Source of the DNA: Lichenostomus cassidix
Taxonomy: Eukaryota; Chordata; Aves; Passeriformes; Meliphagidae
Assembly: GCA_008360975.2 (NCBI GenBank)
Contig: CM039179.1
Coordinates: 51,690,561-51,754,560 of the forward strand
Direction: 5' to 3'
DNA length: 64,000 bases
Shown: positions 1 to 13,089 of the stretch, in pieces
Layout of the letters: every line of letters begins with the position of its first letter
Position numbering within the stretch: the first letter of the stretch is position 1
Notes under the pieces: model-generated
The model's input: only the letters and a program-made list of their open reading frames with translations
The model's database searches: none
What the model was told of the DNA's origin: nothing
Translations under genes and position numbers: made by a program

Positions 1-1625
1 AAATCTGTCATCTCCCCATGGTATCTTTCAGCCTAAGACCTGAACTTTAAAAGAAGTTTAAAGATTTTGTTTCCTTTTGGTTAGGTTAAATTATTTGTAT
101 CCTCTCTTTCAGTTTTCATCATTGTAAGTTTTAAGGTGTTCCCTATATAATCAGAATATTTGAAGAAGAGACTTAACAGAAAGCTTTGCCACTGCAGAAA
201 CAGAGAAATATTTTATCCTCATCTGTTTTAAATGTACCAGATAACTGCTGCCTAACTGTTGGACATCAATTGCTAAGTCTCCTAAATTTTAAAGCTCTTT
301 TTATTTGCTTCTGCAATTTAATTTAAACAAGGGTTATGTCCAGTTCACACATGAGTTAGAAAAGTCCAGGCAAATATATCAGAACAGAGGAACTGAGGTG
401 GAACATAGTTTACCAGATCAGCTTGATAAAATGGCAATGAAAATTGGTTCAACATATGGAATATTCAGTTTCCAGATAAGAAAAAAATCCCAACACGTAG
501 AAGTGTGGATTTTATATAAATCAAAAGTTAAATAATAGCCCTAACAGTACTGACTTTATAAGTAAAAGAGAGGTAGTCAGAATCAATAGATGAAGAAATT
601 TCTCATTAGATTGTTCCTATTGCTGTAAATTCTTTTTTATATTTTTCAGCATTAGTATTTTGACTAAGAAAAAAGCAAGAATGAATGGAAAATCAGATAT
701 AATGTAGTAGAACCAAGGATTCTTTAAGACCAAGGACTATTATAGTGCATTGGATGAATGACAAAAACATTTCCTGCAATGTTTTACACAAATACACAAA
801 ACATTAATTAAATTATTTTTAACACAATCATTTCTATCTGAGAAATAAAGGAATAATATTGCCAACTCTAAGACAAGATACTGTCTAAATGAAAGGTTAG
901 TGACTTGTCCTCAAACCTACTGTAAGGATATGTATATTTATGGCAATGTGTTGAAAAATTATGAAAAATTACAGTTTTCTGTCATCTGTGCCCAACCAAC
1001 ATGCTGTAAAAGACCAATGTATTTGGAGGTGAGTTGATACATATTTTACAGGAATAATTCTGTTCGTCTTGGCAATAAGTTATGCGCAGCACACCACAGG
1101 ACTTTCCTGCATTAGTTGTGACTCAAATCAGAGAAGAGGATATTTGATTAAAAATAATCCAATGTTATTTGGATTGCTATTATCAATATGGAAGTTTTTG
1201 AGAGCAGAACGTTACCTTTCATTCACTATACTGTATGTATGTTAACTGTAATTTGATTGTTTGTTTGGCAAAAGTAAGTTTTACCTCAATAAATTTCAGC
1301 AGATTTGAGAAGTTGATAAATGTAATTGACTTTGAAGTTTTAGCAACATGTTCTTAGAGATTGTGTTTATTAAGCTTCTTTTTGGTCTTTAATGAGTAGA
1401 GCTTCAAATACTCAGCATTTTTCCTTGTGTCGAGGCACAATTATCTAACTACACAGAATTTAGCCTTCAGAAGAAGATATAACTGTGCAAAAGACAGGGA
1501 AAGAAAAGGCCCTGGAGTGTGTTCTTTCTGTTCTTGGAGAATTTATTGCATATAAATGGATGAGTTGGACAGAAAAAATTATCACCGTATGGTTTTTTGG
1601 TTAACTCTTCGCAGCTTCATATATT
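1..1625. other. AT-rich unique sequence, no gene seen
   Basis: No exon, RNA gene or clear repeat was recognised. The only frame (305-535, 76 codons) has no known motif and lies in AT-rich sequence where such lengths occur by chance. Very diverged repeats could be missed by eye. Confidence 0.6.
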
Positions 1626-2085
1626 TTAAGACCAGAAGTTTCATTAGATCATCTAGTCTGATCTCCTATATCACAAAAAATTCTATCAATTTATTCCCAC
1701 ATTGAGCTCAATAACTTATTTCATTAAACCTATATTTCAGAAGGGCATTTATCTTGATTTAAAGATGTGAACAGTTCAGTACTTTCTATATTAATCTTTC
1801 ATAATTTTTACTATTAATGACTACTATTATTTCAACACTTATCAATATCCTTTTTTGTCCTTTTTGTAGTTCAAAGTAATCTTTTTTCATCTGTTACTCC
1901 ACTGCTTTCTGCTATGTCCTTTATCATTAAAACAAAGACTCATTAAATACTTCATATTTTCTCGCAAGGTATTTATAAATTACCATCAATTTACCTCCAA
2001 ACTGTCTTTTTGTGTTAATAATTTGACTGAAACCTTTTTTTTTTGTAGTTCTTTTAACTGTTTTTTTCACCTTCGTTCCTAATAG
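1626..2085 (-). mobile_element. Ancient CR1-type LINE, 3' end, heavily decayed
   Basis: Seen: at 1629-1675 the plus strand reads as a decayed complement of a CR1 3' end, with the landmark TTAGATCATCTAGTCTGATC. At 1740-1775 comes a block containing TCTTGATTTAAAGATG, then stretches near 1905-1945 and 1965-2030 in the order expected for the 3' untranslated region and RT tail of an old sauropsid CR1. Known: young bird CR1 copies differ in this region, while this variant is common in turtles and crocodilians and marks insertions older than birds. Inferred: a 5'-truncated copy inserted on the minus strand, its 3' end at the low coordinate. Both edges are approximate, and the match is from memory of the consensus. 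Confidence 0.7.
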
Positions 2086-2478
2086 GTGTTTCTTAGCAAT
2101 ATAGAATTATTACTAGGTAAAAGAGTATTATTACTTGAAAAGAGAATGCTTGAAGATCTTGGAAACAGACACACTTAAAGAAAAGAATAATAAAACACTC
2201 CTTGTGGGGTTTCAAATGCTTTTTATCTTCTTTAAAATTAAGTTCTGCTGAGGTAATAGTACTGTGCCAGGGAATTTGCGGGTATGTGAAGAGAAATTTT
2301 AAGCAATTGCTTGAAGAAATGAAGATAGTTATATTACACTGGTATGTCAAGATGTCACAAACCACGGAAGAGTGGAATCTGGCAGTTAGAGGAACAGAGG
2401 TCCATGCAGAAAGTCCATGTATTTGTCCAGTCCTCCTTTTCCCTATTGTGGCTGAAGCTTTATAGACTTCTAGATAGC

Positions 2479-2499
2479 AAAAAAAAAAAAAAAAAAAAA
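2479..2499 (+). repeat. Poly-A run (21 A)
   Basis: Uninterrupted run of 21 A. The preceding bases do not resemble a known retrocopy or SINE body, and no flanking duplication was noticed, so it is called a simple repeat rather than a retroposon tail. Confidence 0.9.
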
Positions 2500-2845
2500 G
2501 CTGAATTCTCTTATGTATATCAGAGTCTGAACTCGGCAAGGTGTGATTCCATTTAGACAAATTAACTGTTCAGCTCCCAAGTAACTCCATATTCATTTTA
2601 CTTGTAGTGTTGCAAAACGATATTAGAGGGTTCAGAAACTCAGTTTATTTAATTGAATAACCTAACATCAGAATTTAATCTGATGCCTTTCTGTATAAGC
2701 ATGGCCTCTGATATCTTCTCTTTGTAAGCTCTCAGCCAAAGTCAAAATATGGAATAAAATGTGAAGAATATTTCAGCCAATAATTCACTGCTTACTACGG
2801 TTTCATTGTATTCTGATTCCTTGCAGAGGACTTCAGAGAAAGCAC

Positions 2846-2882
2846 CTTTATTTATTATTTATCTATTTATTTACTTACTTAA
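2846..2882 (+). repeat. TTTA/TTAC tetranucleotide microsatellite
   Basis: Imperfect tandem TTTA units with ATCT and TTAC variants, about 35 bp. Confidence 0.8.
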
Positions 2883-3865
2883 GTTTCTTCAATTGCTTAT
2901 CTGAAAGCAAGCTGAAAAGGAAGAATTATATTTTGACAGCTCTTCCTTTAGATTGCCTATACTAAGAAATTACTAATTTCATATTTAGAATGTCACTGGG
3001 GTATTTTTTTGTTTTGACCAAGCAGATCTGTGTGCATTTTCGTGGCTGTATTCCTGAGCTATGGACCAGAAAAACAATCTTTCATAGAACCTTCTAGATT
3101 TCTTTATTGGAGTCCATTTTCAAAGGCATACCTTCAACTAAAGATGACTTACTGTCAGATGTAAGTGAAACTATTTCAGCATGAGTGAATTTAGATTTCT
3201 CTCTGGTTTTCATCCTTGATGCCTAAAATGACTTGTGGATTTTTAAAACTCTTATAGCTACTCATTGAAACTACTACTGTGACAATATGTATCTATGATG
3301 AGATTTCTCACTTAGCCATTGCCTAGATATAAAAAGGCATTGTTTTGGGTAAAATAAATAATTAATTACAAAGTAAAGAAATAGAAAACACTTCCTGTGA
3401 CAAACTTAAAATCTTTATAGCTATTTCATTCTGTGCATATGTAAAGATTCAAAGTTCATCTTAATGTCAACTCTGCCTATTTTTACCTGTGGAAAATAAG
3501 AAAAAGAATTTTTTTTTTTTATTGTAGCTACCTAATTAGCCATGTTGATTTCTTAAAATAATACAGTAAACCCATTCACTATTACTTAGGAGTATTTCCC
3601 TTCCTTGGTCTAATTTAATTTGACATCCAGGTAAGTCAGTGTCAAACTGTGAAGTCAAGTTAAAAAAAAAAAAATCCAAACTGACATGTGGACAGTACGT
3701 TAGTTGCAACTAAAGGGTCTTGCTTGTCCATTATCATTTTGTATCTTGACTTTTAAATATACTATGTTGTCTTACCAAATTTGTTTCTCTTGCTTGTGTC
3801 AAAGTGAATGTTTAGAGGTAATACATTAGCAGGATTCTGTAATTGTAATAACCTTAAAATAACTG

Positions 3866-3947
3866 TGGGTTTTTGTTTATTTTTCTTTTTTTTGTTTTTT
3901 TGTGGGTTTTTTTTTGTTTGTTTGTTTTTGTTGTTGTTTTTTTTTTA
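3866..3947 (+). repeat. T/G-rich low-complexity tract
   Basis: About 80 bases almost entirely of T and G, with GTTT and GTT units and long T runs. It generates the hydrophobic 76-codon frame at 3873-4103, which is therefore not credible as a gene. Confidence 0.85.
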
Positions 3948-6900
3948 TCTTGGACCTATAAATATATAGAACCAATTGACATTTATATATTAAGGACAGG
4001 ATTTTCAAAATCTTTTGCAAATTTCAGTGAAATAGCTTGTGAAACCAGTGATTATGTTCAGTTTAAGGTACTTCCACACACAGTTTTAACACCAGGGTCA
4101 TGATAATGTTTTGGGGTTTTTTAATGTTGCAACACAAGCAGTTACAACATTGACTTCTTTTAAAAATAGACTGTGCCTGATTACCTGATTTTTTTTTTTA
4201 TTGTCAGCTGATTGTTTTGCCTGGAAAATCTCTCTGAAGTTCATTAAATGTATCTGAGGAGTGTCACAAAAGAAAGGAGAGGATAAACTTGAGGAAAAAT
4301 ATTTACATAAAGTTTATGCAAAAATGTGAATAATTAGTATGTTGGGAATTTATCAGTGAAAGTCAGCATGTATGGGTGGTGAGGTCATATTTAAATATTA
4401 AGTAAGGGACTAGATGGAAAACATTGATGTCTTCACATTTTCAGAGAACACAGGTTTTGATATAGTATTGTTTCAGAAAGCAAAAGATTCTGATGTCAAT
4501 AGAAATAACTTTAATATTGGAGAAATAGCATGCTGGGTCAGAATATGGACTTGAAGATTTTGTCCTCAGGGCTTCTAAGAAAAAAACATGTTTAGAAACA
4601 AAACAAATATTGGCTATTGTAGTTTTTAAAATGTACCTTAAATAAATAAATAAAAAAGACATAAAATTGAAAAAGTCTATAAAAAAGCCATATGAAGCCA
4701 CCCAAAGCTCCAGAGGAGGCTGGAAGAGGAGAAACAGAAATAAAATTTTAAAAATATAAAGTGTTCTCTAAGGAATAGTGATTCTCAAGGAAGGAGTGAT
4801 AAGATAGCAGAAAAGGGCGCTGAGGTGACATCAAACAGACCCCACAGCACAGGGCTAGGATGGTGCACCCACACTGTGGCCAGCTACCTTGTTCAACCAT
4901 CCTCCTGGACAGTGCAGCACAGTGCAATTGTGTAGCTTCAATATTTCTTGTATATCTCTGATTAATGTGTTTTGGTATCTAAGTCCATTTTGTTGCTGCA
5001 CTCTCGTTTTGGTTTAAAGCTGTGATACATGTTTTTTTTTAACAATAAAAGAATACACTCTGAATAAGTTTCATTCAGTTCTCTTTTCCAGCACTGTTCA
5101 GGTCCTTGCTTCCAGTTTGGTCATAGTCTATGTGGTTGCAGAGATCAGCTTAAAATTATTGAACTTCAAAAAAAAAGCACAGTAAATAAGTGTTCTTTGC
5201 TTGTTTTAACTTGTATTTTTCACTATGTCTAACAATAACTTCTCATGCTATTATGCTTCATTCAATTTCTTCTAATTAATCAGAGACTGTAGGAAGTTTT
5301 TAGGCAAAGAAACAACTGTTTAGTCTGTTCAATCTTCTCAGTGTAGCCTTTAGTATTGCAAAATATATCTGTGAGTTGTTTAATCTCACTTTTTGTTTTG
5401 AAATATGAAAGCACTAGAGCAAGAAAGGAGTTTTATATATCTACAAGGCAGTTTATAGTACTGTAATGTGTTTATGTTTATCTTGAATCTTGACATTCTT
5501 ACTGTTCTTGGGTCCTCTTCAAATTCTGTGGAGTCATTTAGTTTGTTTCCATCATCCGCAAAGGAACAGTGGCAAGACAAAAAACACCCATGTTTAAGAA
5601 TTACAGTTTTCTAGACTTCTCTTTTGTGAATGCTAATAACAGTGTAATTTTAGATTGTTGATTTACAGGAATATAGTAGAGAGAACTCAAATTTTCCAAA
5701 TTGGTATTAACAGCTTGCAAAAGACAAGACAAAATGCAATTTGGAATTGAAAAATAGAAACTAAAGCAATACAAGCATACATATTAACAATTCGAACAAT
5801 TTACATGGCTTAACATTCAATAAGAGGCGAAGAACTGTTGTAATACACATACTGATAACATGAGAACCTTGAAAAACTGTTATATGTACATAAATTTTAA
5901 TCCCATTAAAACCTATTTGGAAAGTCTTACTTTATTTAGGTTTTTTTCATGTTGATTCTTAGCTGAGAAGAAAGAATTGTCTATCAAAATTGTAAGAACG
6001 TGTTTTAAAAGCTCCTTGAAAGAAGATGTGGAGCATGCTTTTGATTAGCTGAACAGAAAATAGGATCTGGTCAAAGAGGAAATCCCTCTGGGATAGAAAG
6101 TCTAAAGGGGTGGAGTGACTGTTGACAACAGAAAGTAGAAAGCTTGGAAGGATGACAAATAGGTATATTTAATCTGGGAAGGTAAGAGCAGAGAAGAAGG
6201 GGAATTTCATTTCAGAGGCTTTTAAGTGCACAAAGAATGAGTGAGATGCAGGACAAACGATTATTGGTTTTGGTAGCAGTAATACAAAAAATGACATGAA
6301 AAATGAAGGCTGGGGACTGAAAAAATATATATAAAATAAACACAGACAGAAAAATCCCATCTGAAGTACAGTAGGTGAGATTTGATTTTATTGGGTTCCA
6401 AGGAAAGAAGGTAGGACAGTGTTTTACACATGGCTTCCCCAAGGTCTAACTCCCAGACGGCGCAGAGCGTTAGCATGTGTTTTCAGCACACATTTTATGG
6501 ATACAAGGACTTCTCTAAGGCAAGCATAATTGTACTCTTACAGGGTCCCCAATTTGTCTATATTTATAGAGCATAGGGGTTTCTTTGTTAACAGTGGGAT
6601 TAAAATTAACTGTATTCCATTATTTTAATCAGAAATAGAGCAACCTTGACTAGAATATTTTTATCAGAGTTAGTAGAAATTAGGTGTATATTTGGAAGAG
6701 GAAATAGTAGAACACAATATTTTTCGTGTAAAATTCTTTGACGGCTCTAAAGACCTTATGTGTGGAGTATGGGTGTGTGTTTGTGTCTGACTCAGAAGAA
6801 CAAATAGTTTCGTATTGTAATAGTCAGGGATTTGCTCCCAGTGTAGAACAGGCTGAACAGAGCAAGTCATTCAGTTTAAAATTTTGGAGAATGATGAGAA

Positions 6901-8005
6901 GTCTCATTTTATTTTATAGTTTGTCAAAGCTTATTAAGATAAAGGATTAAAACTTTTTAGAACCAGATAAAGTTGGTTCTTTTCTCTTAAGAGTTTACTG
7001 TTCAGATTGTTTTAACCCTTTGGAATTGTACAACTACTTATAAATCTGAAAGTCTAAACCCTGATTATTAAATTCACATTCTCCTGGCCCTTGTATAGAA
7101 AAGAGTTTGTAGAGGAACTACTAACTTTAAAACCAGCATAGACAAATGAAAAGGGAAACACAGGGCAAACAGGCAAGTAAACATCATTAATCTTTAACTA
7201 ATACTTGTAAGACAAGGATTAAATTGAAATGAGAAGACTAAAAAAATATTATTTCCAGAAGATGGCACTCTTATACTTTGTATTTTTGAAGCACCACTTC
7301 AGTCACTATCCCTGACTGTATACACACTCCCCTATTTGTCTGAACTATTTAATTATTTATCTGTACACAAAAGGAATGGTAAAATGTAAAACAGAGTAAT
7401 TTTCACACAGCCTTTGCTTCAAGAAACAGTATTTATATTGCCAGCAAGAAGCATCACTAATTGACATAAAATGTCTCTAACTAAAAATTATACATGGATT
7501 TAAAGATGTTGTTTTTTAAAAAGAAAAAGCAGCTCTTACTCCCACTCCTAAACTGATGAGTTTATTGCATCTCTCTTGAAGGTGGCACATAAAAGTAGAG
7601 AAAAATATTGACAATTGGAATGATAAAGAAACAGTTGCAGTCTTTGAATGGTTAAAAATAAAGTAACATAGAGGGAAGATGGTGATAATTATGCAATAAA
7701 TGACGCTCCTGAGAGTGATAAACCATTAATAAAAGTTTCACTCCTTCTTCAATAATACAAATTTGATCACTTAGTTCAGGCTTACATCCTTAAATAACCA
7801 TATGTTTTTTTTCAGCTATGATAAATTTGCTATTTTATTTTCCAATGTAATATATATTTTCAGAATTAAAAGAATGGTATAACTCTGGTTTTTTATGTAT
7901 ATCTGAAAAATCTACAACAGATTTTCCAAAATATATGTAATGTAAAACTTTTATGGTTTTTACTCTAAAGCTAATTTTTTTCCTTATATTTTAGATTCTG
8001 TGATG

Positions 8006-8890
8006 TGTTATGACCTGCGACTGAACGTGAGGGTAACCCACATTCTTGTTAATAGATCCCTCAGGGTGCATTAGAGTGAAGTGACACTGAATGATTGTGT
8101 TTGTAAATATATATATCTGTAGGGTTTATTTTAGAACAATTTTATTGCAATGAAAAGCATGTATATAGCAATTTTTGTTGTAATTATCTGTAGTAGTATG
8201 GCAATATGAATGCATAAAACTATCACTAACTTAAGAAAATGTACAAGAGAAAATAAAGGAAGAAAGACAAAGAAGGGTAGAAGTAGAAAGATGAGTAATC
8301 ACCACCCATGGAATCACAATGGGTGCCATTGATTGTTGCCATTGGTCAAAGTGATGATCAAAGGTCTTGATCTGTCAAGGTGGGGGAAAAAGCCCATCAA
8401 ACACAAAATATATTGGGTTAATATACACTGAGACTCAGGTGGGAATGCCCAAGCACCTCACCTGGGAGAGGGAGGCAGTTTTAGTCTTTTGATCACATGC
8501 AGTCCTCTGGTGGAAGCCCTCAGAAATGAGTCTGGGGGCATTTCAGGTGCCTTGGATGGTTTATGAAACCTTCTAAGACACGACAGCTGCTTCCCACATC
8601 AGTAGATGGTGGAGGAGAGTGGGGCTTGTGCTTAAGGGAGGGCGACTTGGCATGATAAAAAACACCACTCTGTCTCCACAAGGTCTGCCTCTATCAGCCT
8701 CAAAGCCCAGTCTGTAGCCTCTGGCAGTGAAAAGTTCACCCCTTCTGTCTCGTGCAGACCAGAGGTTTGCCATTACACACCCAAAACCTCACCTTGTCTC
8801 CTCGGGAAGTTGCAAACCTGGCCTCAGGAAAGCGCCCTGCTGCCTCCACAAATGGACAATTTGTTTCAAGTTATAGTCCAGTCTCTCACA
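8006..8890 (-). mobile_element. Probable solo LTR of an endogenous retrovirus
   Basis: Seen: a block richer in GC than its surroundings, bounded by TGTTATGACC and CTCTCACA, so with TGT...ACA ends. The five bases outside are TGATG on the left (8001-8005) and TGATA on the right (8891-8895), matching 4 of 5. Read on the minus strand it has GACCAATGGC (a CCAAT-type box), a long pyrimidine-rich stretch from the complement of 8255-8300, and TGCAATAAAA (complement of about 8140-8149) as a polyadenylation signal roughly 140 bp before the end. Known: this order (promoter boxes, pyrimidine-rich R, AATAAA, U5, end) is usual for ERVL-like LTRs of birds. Inferred: minus-strand solo LTR of about 885 bp. 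No gag, pol or env is attached. The 66-codon frame at 8573-8773 lies inside U3 and is probably chance. Confidence 0.55.
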
Positions 8891-10329
8891 TGATATAATA
8901 ACCAAGGTTCTTAACAGATCAAAAAATAAAGGTCCTAGTACCATTCGTAAGGAGTCAGACCTTGAGTAAAGCAGTTAATATAAAATCAGCAAAAAGACAG
9001 TTTTCCAGATATGTTCTATTTAGAGTAGAATAAGCAATACATGTAAAGACACATGTTAATCCAGTTAATGAATGCATTTCTTTGTAAATTAGGGATATTT
9101 TTGCAAAAAATATTTAACAAAAATGTGCAACGAAACCAAACAGTATGAATTGAATTGGAAGTGTTTAGGTAAGTAACATTCATCCCTGCAGTAGACTTTA
9201 CATCTGTTAGATAGTTTGTGATGTGATATTGCAAAAGAAATCACTAATGCTGTGTAAAGGTAGTTCTGATAGTTTCCTAGAATTTTGGACATTATAAACT
9301 ACTTAGCTGTATAAATGTTTTTTGAGCTATTTACATAATAATTTTTCGTGCAGAATCCCTGCTGATTTTCTTTTGCCATTGCTATTGAGCTTATGTTCAC
9401 AAGTACACTTATCTTGTTCAGGTAAATCTTTCTGAGCTGGAAATTTGTCTGTGGAATACAGATACCCTCAGTATTTGTGAGATCATGTTATTTTTGGGTA
9501 GAATTAAAATGTATCAGGCTCCTGTGGTACTACTTCCTCATTTTAATTTTCTAAAGAGTCTCTGAGAACAATCTTAAAAAATTTAAGCAAATACATAGGC
9601 ATAAAATTCTACAAATTGTGCTGTTGTTGGTAGTAATGGTGTCTAATTAACAGTGTATAACTTTGAGACCTCGGAAGCCCTCAGGTCTGTTCTGTAGGAA
9701 ACATGAATTCATCTTGTTGTGTTCCACATGGCAACGAACAGTGCAAGCACATTGCAGATTCCCCCCTCCCACCCGAGATGTGGATGTTGGCTGATTCAGG
9801 CTTGAAAACTATGTAGCCATGTTATTTTTGTTGTGTTAGTGCAAATGGAATTATAAATGCTGTTGGAGCCACGTAGATAATTGCACAGGAGACTGTACTA
9901 TTTTACATGACTCACTGGTTTAGACAGCACTTATTCTGGGATGTGTGCATATTTCTGCTTGTTCAGTGAAAATAGTTTTATGAGGCTGCACAATTCACGT
10001 CACTCCTCTGAATCTCTTTTAAATCTCCCTATCCAAAGACCATAAATGCAATAAGTTCAAGGTTAACAACATCACAGAGAATTTTAAGGCCTACAGGGAA
10101 AAGAAAGGATCTAGTATCTTCTGTCGGAAGCAAGAAAAATTATCTTAACTTCTCTTTTGCTGGGTTAGATTTAATTTAATTTTATTGATGCAATTTGAAT
10201 CCCATGCTAAGTTTCATTCAATTTTATGCTGATTTAAGCTTTGAAATATGACAAACATTTCCAAATTTCTATTACGGTAGCAATACTTATTACTGTTTCT
10301 TATTGGAATATATAGTATTTCTTGACCTG

Positions 10330-10332
<3 letters not shown>

Positions 10333-10362
<30 letters not shown>
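10333..10362 (+). repeat. Poly-T run (30 T)
   Basis: Uninterrupted run of 30 T, the longest homopolymer in the window. It could be the complement of a poly-A tail, but no retrocopy body was recognised to its right. Confidence 0.9.
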
Positions 10363-10363
<1 letters not shown>

Positions 10364-12356
10364 ATCATTTCCATTACCAGTAAATTCTATGCTTCTGTTT
10401 ATAAAATGCCACAGGTAAACTCTATCACACCAGGTATATCTCAAATCTTCAGTCCTGGATAATCTGTGTTACAGATTTTTGTCATGTTTTCTGTGTTTCA
10501 ATTGATGGGGTTTTTTTTAATAATTCAAAGTGCAAACTTAAAGACACTTTTATATGTATGGAGCCTTTAATAATTGGTAAATATTGTTCAGATATATTAC
10601 ATATATATATAGCTGTATAGAAACTGCATATACAAATTTACAATCCAGATTTGTAAAATTTATATGGGTTTTGATATAAAACCGGTACACTTTTTAATAC
10701 AAAATGCATATTTCTACATGTATGTGTACACTTACATATATTTCACTATACTAAAAGTAGGAATTTATATGCATAATTTTTAAACATTCAAAAATTGCAT
10801 TAAAAGATTGAAAGTTTCAGCTGAGAATATCTAAGCTAAAAATTGCAGATGGAACTAAGTCTTGACAATTTTCCCCAATATTATTGCTGATATCATGACC
10901 CTTCAGAGTAAAATGGACTTGCTTTTATAACTTTAAGCACTTCTAGGAACCAAGGACAACTTTGCTGATGGACTACTGCATGCATTGGGATCAGTCAGTT
11001 GTTTCATGCAGATAGTAAAGCTTTGGAGAAGAAAAAAAGTAATAGTCTCTTTTGCTAACTTCTCCTTTTTGTGAGTACATTATACTCTGGAGAATGGCTT
11101 CTTTTGTGGCTGTCATTATTGAAGATTGAAACACTTAAGTGGAATGTGGTATGGCATAACCTGTGTGAAACTCATCTTTACTGTTCCAGTTTCAGAAATC
11201 AGAAAGATATCCCAAATCCGCTTTTCTTTAAATGAAATGGGTGGTCATGCTCCTCCTTTTACGGCAGTTCGTTTAGTTCCTATCCTGATGAAAGGCATCC
11301 ATCTCTGACTCCTACATGGATCACAGTTCCATAAGTAACAGAAATGAGAAAGAATCAGAGGGAAATGGAAGATAACAATAAATTTGTGTTGTTTAGTATT
11401 AATGATCTCCCTGTTGATCACACAGACTGCTGTAGGTCAGAATATAACTAACTTTCTTTTTGCATTGTTAGTCAAGCAATGCAGCAACAAGCATCCAGGA
11501 AGCTAGTGCTTCTGTCACATAATGGGAATTTCAATGTGAAATTATGAATTTCACTTCTGATTAAAATCAAAACAGAATCAAGTATTTGTTATTTGTATAT
11601 AGTTAATTTTCCCCTAAAAGACTAAGTGACAGCTTTAGTTTCATATTGTTTCATTACTGCAGAGCAGTTACTATATCCACAGTCAAAAGAGGATTACTAA
11701 TTTATTTTTGTGATCTTTCTTTTGCAAACCAGTACTGTCCATCACATCTTGTGATTCAGATACACTTCTGTTTTTCTATTGCTTGGTCAAATGTTTGGGG
11801 TATCTCCAGAAGAATTTTGCTTGGTGTAATTCCAAATTTTTCAACTTTGGAAACATCAAACCATTAGAATAAATCAAACAGATTACATCAGTTGTACTAG
11901 CAGTGTAGCACAATGCTTTATAAGGCATTTAAATGCCTTCAAAACAGAAGTTGGAATAGTTTTGGAATACCTTAAAGCTGAGAAATAAAACAGTCATGTT
12001 TGAAAACCTACTTTAGGTTCCCATTGTTAATTAGAAAATTAAAAATATATAAAATAGAATATATATAAAACTCCACACCTAAGTTTTATACACTTGGTAA
12101 TGAAAGGAAGGAGTCTGCTACATATGTGTGATCTGCATATGTTTCATGCACGTGAATATGTTACATCTGGCAAAAGAGCCTGAACTCTGAAGAAGGACTT
12201 GCCTGCAATGTTATACTTTGAAAGGCTAAGTGTATAATTAGGCCCAAAAGTCTTATGTGGGGTTGTTGGAAGCTTTCATTGGAAGTGTTGGTACTCAGAC
12301 CTTCAATATTGTCCTAAAAGAAAAAATATTTTCTTCTTCTTTTTCTTAAAAAAAAA

Positions 12357-12377
12357 GGGGTAGGGGTGGGGGGGAGG
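12357..12377 (+). other. Potential G-quadruplex motif
   Basis: G4, TA, G4, T, G7, A, G2. The seven-G run can supply two tracts, so four tracts of at least three G with loops of one or two bases are available. It follows a pyrimidine and then A-rich tract. Confidence 0.6.
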
Positions 12378-12724
12378 AAAGAGGAAGATACAACAAACTG
12401 CAAAATATTAGGCAAGAGGCATAATGAAAAAGCACTTAATAAAATATTCTATTGATTACATAACTCATCAGTGAATGGAGGACAACCATATGTTATTTCT
12501 TCCTCTATCAGTATTCATATAAGGATTCCCCTTCTGCTCCCAGGGACATATCTTAAGCACTACTGTGCAAGATAATCCTGGTGAAAATATCCAACACGCT
12601 TCTTGGTGGTGTGTGACTGTTCAGAAATCAATCCAGGAAACTGCCAGCTAAGATGTCTGATCATTATTACCTTACTCTCTTTACTCCATTTGCTGCTTCA
12701 TCTCCATGGTGCATTTTTACTCAT

Positions 12725-12830
12725 ATCTAGATTGGGAACTATTTAGAACAGAAGCTTTCTTTTGGATTACATTTTCTTTGCAGTGCCCAGTACAATAGAG
12801 CTCTGATCTGTGATTGAGATATGTATAAAA
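12725..12830 (+). mobile_element. Ancient amniote interspersed repeat fragment
   Basis: The words AGATTGGGAACT..., then TTTCTTTGCAGTGCCCAGTA and CAATAGAGCTCTGATCTGTG, follow the order of a repeat common in turtles and other sauropsids (from memory: a segment with the sense 'GCGCCTAGCACAATGGGG TCCTGGTCC'). The resemblance is moderate. Family name not certain. Confidence 0.4.
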
Positions 12831-12874
12831 GAAAAATCAGAACTAGATAATAGTTCAGTAAAATAAACCTCCTG

Positions 12875-12985
12875 AACTGGCATTCTCTAAAGTTACCTGA
12901 CTCCACTGAAATCAGTGGGTGTAACTGTAGTTAATGTCCTAAGCATAAGCAGGGGTACAAAGCTCTTTCCTTAATGTGGGAGGAG
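12875..12985 (+). mobile_element. Possible second ancient repeat fragment
   Basis: Contains GACTCCACTGAAATCAGTGG, followed by TCCTAAGCATAAGCAGGG. These resemble the 'CATTGAAATCAATGGG ... AAGCA' words frequent in old sauropsid repeats. Weak match, short, boundaries guessed. Confidence 0.3.
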
Positions 12986-13089
12986 GGATGGTAATTTTCA
13001 GGAAAATCTAATTAGTCTCATAGCTCAATGACAGCTGGAGCCAAAAATTTAGAACTAAATTCCCTATCCAGAACCAGAACTGGTTTCTT

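Larger units (their letters stand above)
2086..8000. other. AT-rich unique sequence, no gene seen
   Basis: Holds simple repeats listed separately (poly-A near 2.49 kb, TTTA near 2.86 kb, a T/G tract near 3.9 kb). The 155-codon minus frame at 2093-2560 is carried by the poly-A/T run and is not credible. A more GC-rich patch at about 4810-4925 was not recognised. Nothing else could be supported. Confidence 0.55.
8896..12724. other. AT-rich unique sequence, no gene seen
   Basis: Contains a T30 run and a G-rich run, listed separately. At 9660-9930 there is a compact stretch without repeat signature that may be conserved regulatory DNA (see findings). The small frames at 9016-9292, 11126-11308 and 11646-11867 show no recognisable domain. 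Confidence 0.5.

Noticed and set aside
2390..2500. Poly-A run as the tail of a processed pseudogene
   Set aside because: No recognisable transcript sequence precedes it and no target duplication was found.
2093..2560. 155-codon minus frame
   Set aside because: Runs through the complement of a poly-A run (a phenylalanine string) and overlaps open frames on the other strand; no motif.
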